NCBI GenBank assembly: GCA_963725615.1
Contig: CAVRZO010000030.1
Coordinates: 23,254 to 87,253, forward strand
DNA: 64,000 bases
Direction: 5' to 3'
DNA from: JAIQFF01 sp963725615
GTDB lineage: Bacteria > Acidobacteriota > Terriglobia > Terriglobales > Acidobacteriaceae
Position numbers and translations under genes: made by a program. Below, one piece after another: positions 62,673-64,000 of the stretch (the first letter of the stretch is position 1; each line of letters starts with the position of its first letter). The notes below the pieces were generated by a model, which saw only the letters and a list, made by a program, of their open reading frames with translations, was not told the DNA's origin and did no database searches.

Positions 62673-62768
62673 TTTAGGGGAGAACTTCCAGAGACTGATT
62701 ATAGCGATGCAGGTTGCCGAGCTTTGCTCGGCCGGACGGGCGGGACGCCCGTCCTCCATTTTTGCCGG

Positions 62769-63245
62769 TCAGTTTTCTTCGTCCTGGTCGGGTTCGTCGA
62801 TGGGGATGCCGCCGAAGTCTTCGGACAATTCCAACAGGCGCTGGTAGTGGTCGTACCAATCTGTGGACGCTTCGTAGACCATCATGATTCCCTGGTGGGC
62901 GAAGCCGAGCTGGACGAAGCCCGTCTTGCCGATATAGGTCTTCAGCCAGCGGGCCTCGTCTACGTCTTCATCGTTGGTGAACTCGGCTTGTCCCAGTCGC
63001 TCGACCATCTGGTCGAGCTCTTCCCGGTGCAGCGTCCACGAGTCCATGGTGAGGAACGGGGCTGCGGCGGCCTTTGCCAGCTCCACAAAATCTTTCCAGC
63101 TGTCGGGATTGTCCTCGGTCTTCCAGACCACGCTTTGCACTTCCTCATAGTCGACGTAGCCGTGAAAGCGACGCATGCCGTGGCCTTCGATGAAGGCGAT
63201 CATGTCGTCCTTGAGGCCAGCCAGGTTGTCGGGCGTGGGAGACAT
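62769..63245 (-). CDS. Acidic protein of unknown function
   Basis: A 158-residue soluble, acidic protein (MSPTPDNLAGLKDDMIAFIEGHGMRRFHGYVDYEEV..) ending in an Asp/Glu-rich tail (IDEPDQDEEN). It has no cysteines, signal or membrane segment. The codon pattern and start with good spacing support a real gene. It lies upstream of recJ on the same strand, with a CGCCCGTCCTCC half repeat in between, and may be co-transcribed. Family not recognised. Confidence 0.7.
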   Translation of the reverse strand: MSPTPDNLAGLKDDMIAFIEGHGMRRFHGYVDYEEVQSVVWKTEDNPDSWKDFVELAKAAAAPFLTMDSWTLHREELDQMVERLGQAEFTNDEDVDEARWLKTYIGKTGFVQLGFAHQGIMMVYEASTDWYDHYQRLLELSEDFGGIPIDEPDQDEEN

Positions 63246-63282
63246 TTATTTCTGCATTGTATGCCTGAATAGCGGAGAAATC

Positions 63283-63358
63283 AGCACTTGGCAATTAGCA
63301 ATTGGCAGTTGGCCAAATGCCAAGCGCTAATTGCCAATTGCTAAGTACCAAGTGCTGC
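63283..63358. repeat. CACTTGGCAATTAGC inverted repeat
   Basis: CACTTGGCAATTAGCAATTGG on the left faces CCAATTGCTAAGTACCAAGTG on the right, around AGTTGGCCAAATGCCAAGC. It lies in the divergent gap between the acidic protein gene and the DUF507 pair. It belongs to the same word family as 43835-43925 and 24884-25031. Confidence 0.75.
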
Positions 63359-63409
63359 ATGCTTCCTGTGCTACACTACGTGTTTCACAAACCAAAACTG
63401 ATCCGCGCT

Positions 63410-63688
63410 ATGCTTCTTTCCAAAGAGTATGTGGGCTATCTGGCCCGCGAAGTCACCAAAAAGCTGATTGCTGGCGGGCATATCGAGACCAAGGCCGTGC
63501 CTGCGGTCACCGAAAAAGTGCACGCGGCCATGCTCGAAGAACTGTCACTCGAGGACCGCATCAATGACGAAGTTCGCGTCATTCTGGAAGCCTATTCGGA
63601 GGAGATGCGACGGACCGGCGCCAACTATCAGGAGATGTTTCGCAAGGTGAAGAGTGAACTGACCCGCAAGTATAAGGCGGTGTTGTGA
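63410..63688 (+). CDS. DUF507-family protein, first of a pair
   Basis: A 92-residue helical protein (LLSKEYVGYLAREVTKKLIAGGHIE.. and INDEVRVILEAYSEEMRRTGANYQEMFRKVKSELTRKYKAVL). It matches what I know of DUF507, a small family in Acidobacteria, Aquificae and Deltaproteobacteria with unknown role. The start ATG at 63410 aligns with the family; the frame is open further upstream through repeat DNA. It overlaps the next gene as GTGA, indicating coupled translation and perhaps a heterodimer. Confidence 0.8.
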   Translation: MLLSKEYVGYLAREVTKKLIAGGHIETKAVPAVTEKVHAAMLEELSLEDRINDEVRVILEAYSEEMRRTGANYQEMFRKVKSELTRKYKAVL

Positions 63689-63960
63689 GAATCAGCCGGG
63701 ACAAAGTCAACAAAGTGGCGCACGTGGTCGCGGATGCGCTGGCTGAGGTTGACGCGGTGGATTTCGTCGAGGATCGCAATACGATTCGGCTCGAAATTCG
63801 CAAAATTCTCGAGGACCTGTTGAACCAGGAAGCAAAGATCGACCAGACGGCCCGCCTCAAGATCGAAAGCCAAAAGCGCACCATCCTCGAAGGCAGCCAG
63901 GAGTGGGACATCCTTTACCGCAAGTACTATAACGAGGAAGTGAAGAAGCTGGGGATCTAG
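63685..63960 (+). CDS. DUF507-family protein, second of a pair
   Basis: A 91-residue helical protein starting with GTG at 63685 (MRISRDKVNKVAHVVADALAEV). It has a central acidic segment (DFVEDRNTIRLEIRKILEDLL) and ends WDILYRKYYNEEVKKLGI, the typical DUF507 tail. It differs clearly from the first copy, so the duplication is old. The overlap with the upstream gene suggests equal production. Its TAG stop runs into a TCGTTGGTCGTTGG repeat at the window edge. Confidence 0.82.
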   Translation: MRISRDKVNKVAHVVADALAEVDAVDFVEDRNTIRLEIRKILEDLLNQEAKIDQTARLKIESQKRTILEGSQEWDILYRKYYNEEVKKLGI

Positions 63961-64000
63961 TCGTTGGTCGTTGGTCTTCCACCCCTCCTGCCCGGATATC

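Noticed and set aside
62673..62759. N-terminal extension of recJ to 62759
   Set aside because: The extra residues are encoded by a CGCCCGTCCTCC repeat; ATG 62672 gives a sensible RecJ start.

Overview
The window looks like chromosomal DNA of a soil-type Acidobacteriota, probably of the Koribacter/Terriglobia kind. This is an inference from several traits: high G+C, many short inverted-repeat families between genes, a long TonB-family protein, a CRTAC1-type FG-GAP protein, two PilZ proteins and an Acr3-type arsenic operon. No rRNA or tRNA gene, CRISPR array, transposase, integrase or phage gene was seen.

Layout: 1-3648 (minus strand) holds the start of citrate synthase and a 2-oxoacid:ferredoxin oxidoreductase operon (ferredoxin, alpha, fused beta-gamma). 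3974-4822 is a lipoprotein. 5223-8157 (plus) is an arsenic operon arsR-arsM-arsC-acr3 with a palindrome at its promoter. 9158-15915 (minus) is recO-glyQ-glyS-ppdK. 16593-19138 (plus) is rpsP-khpA-rimM-trmD-rplS; rnhB follows after an opposed PilZ gene. 21228-29724 carries a PIG-L deacetylase, an M61 peptidase, tmk, holB, hfq, dcd, an HU-family gene and a site-2-type protease. 29742-38842 has an ARPP-1-like protein, an MFS transporter, a PilZ protein, a CpaE/TadZ-like ATPase, a GT39-like membrane protein and a membrane alkaline-phosphatase-superfamily enzyme. 39139-46374 has a two-POTRA exported protein, a minus-strand group (small exported protein, histidine kinase, LuxR-type regulator, Tat-exported FG-GAP protein) and a TonB-family protein. 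47111-53802 has a large protein with a class III cyclase-like domain, an exported creatininase-like protein, a periplasmic-binding-protein fold without export signal, a cupin and a transglutaminase-like protein. 53969-59580 (minus) is lptC/A-lptB-rpoN-hpf. The right end has an ABC ATPase, recJ, a hypothetical gene and two adjacent DUF507 genes.

Most genes are housekeeping. Arsenic handling is a complete unit: sensing (ArsR), methylation (ArsM), reduction (ArsC) and arsenite export (Acr3). The lpt-rpoN-hpf block links lipopolysaccharide export with sigma-54 and ribosome hibernation, an arrangement also found in Proteobacteria.

The most unusual signals are not a single new system. They are: (i) several inverted-repeat families that begin inside or exactly at stop codons and in places supply the ends of proteins; (ii) rimM with no standard start codon at its conserved N-terminus; (iii) an apparent one-base frameshift early in the lptC/A gene; (iv) a large uncharacterised protein with a cyclase-like domain that keeps both metal-binding aspartates; (v) a 26-codon leader-like ORF with a strong ribosome site just before the ferredoxin gene.
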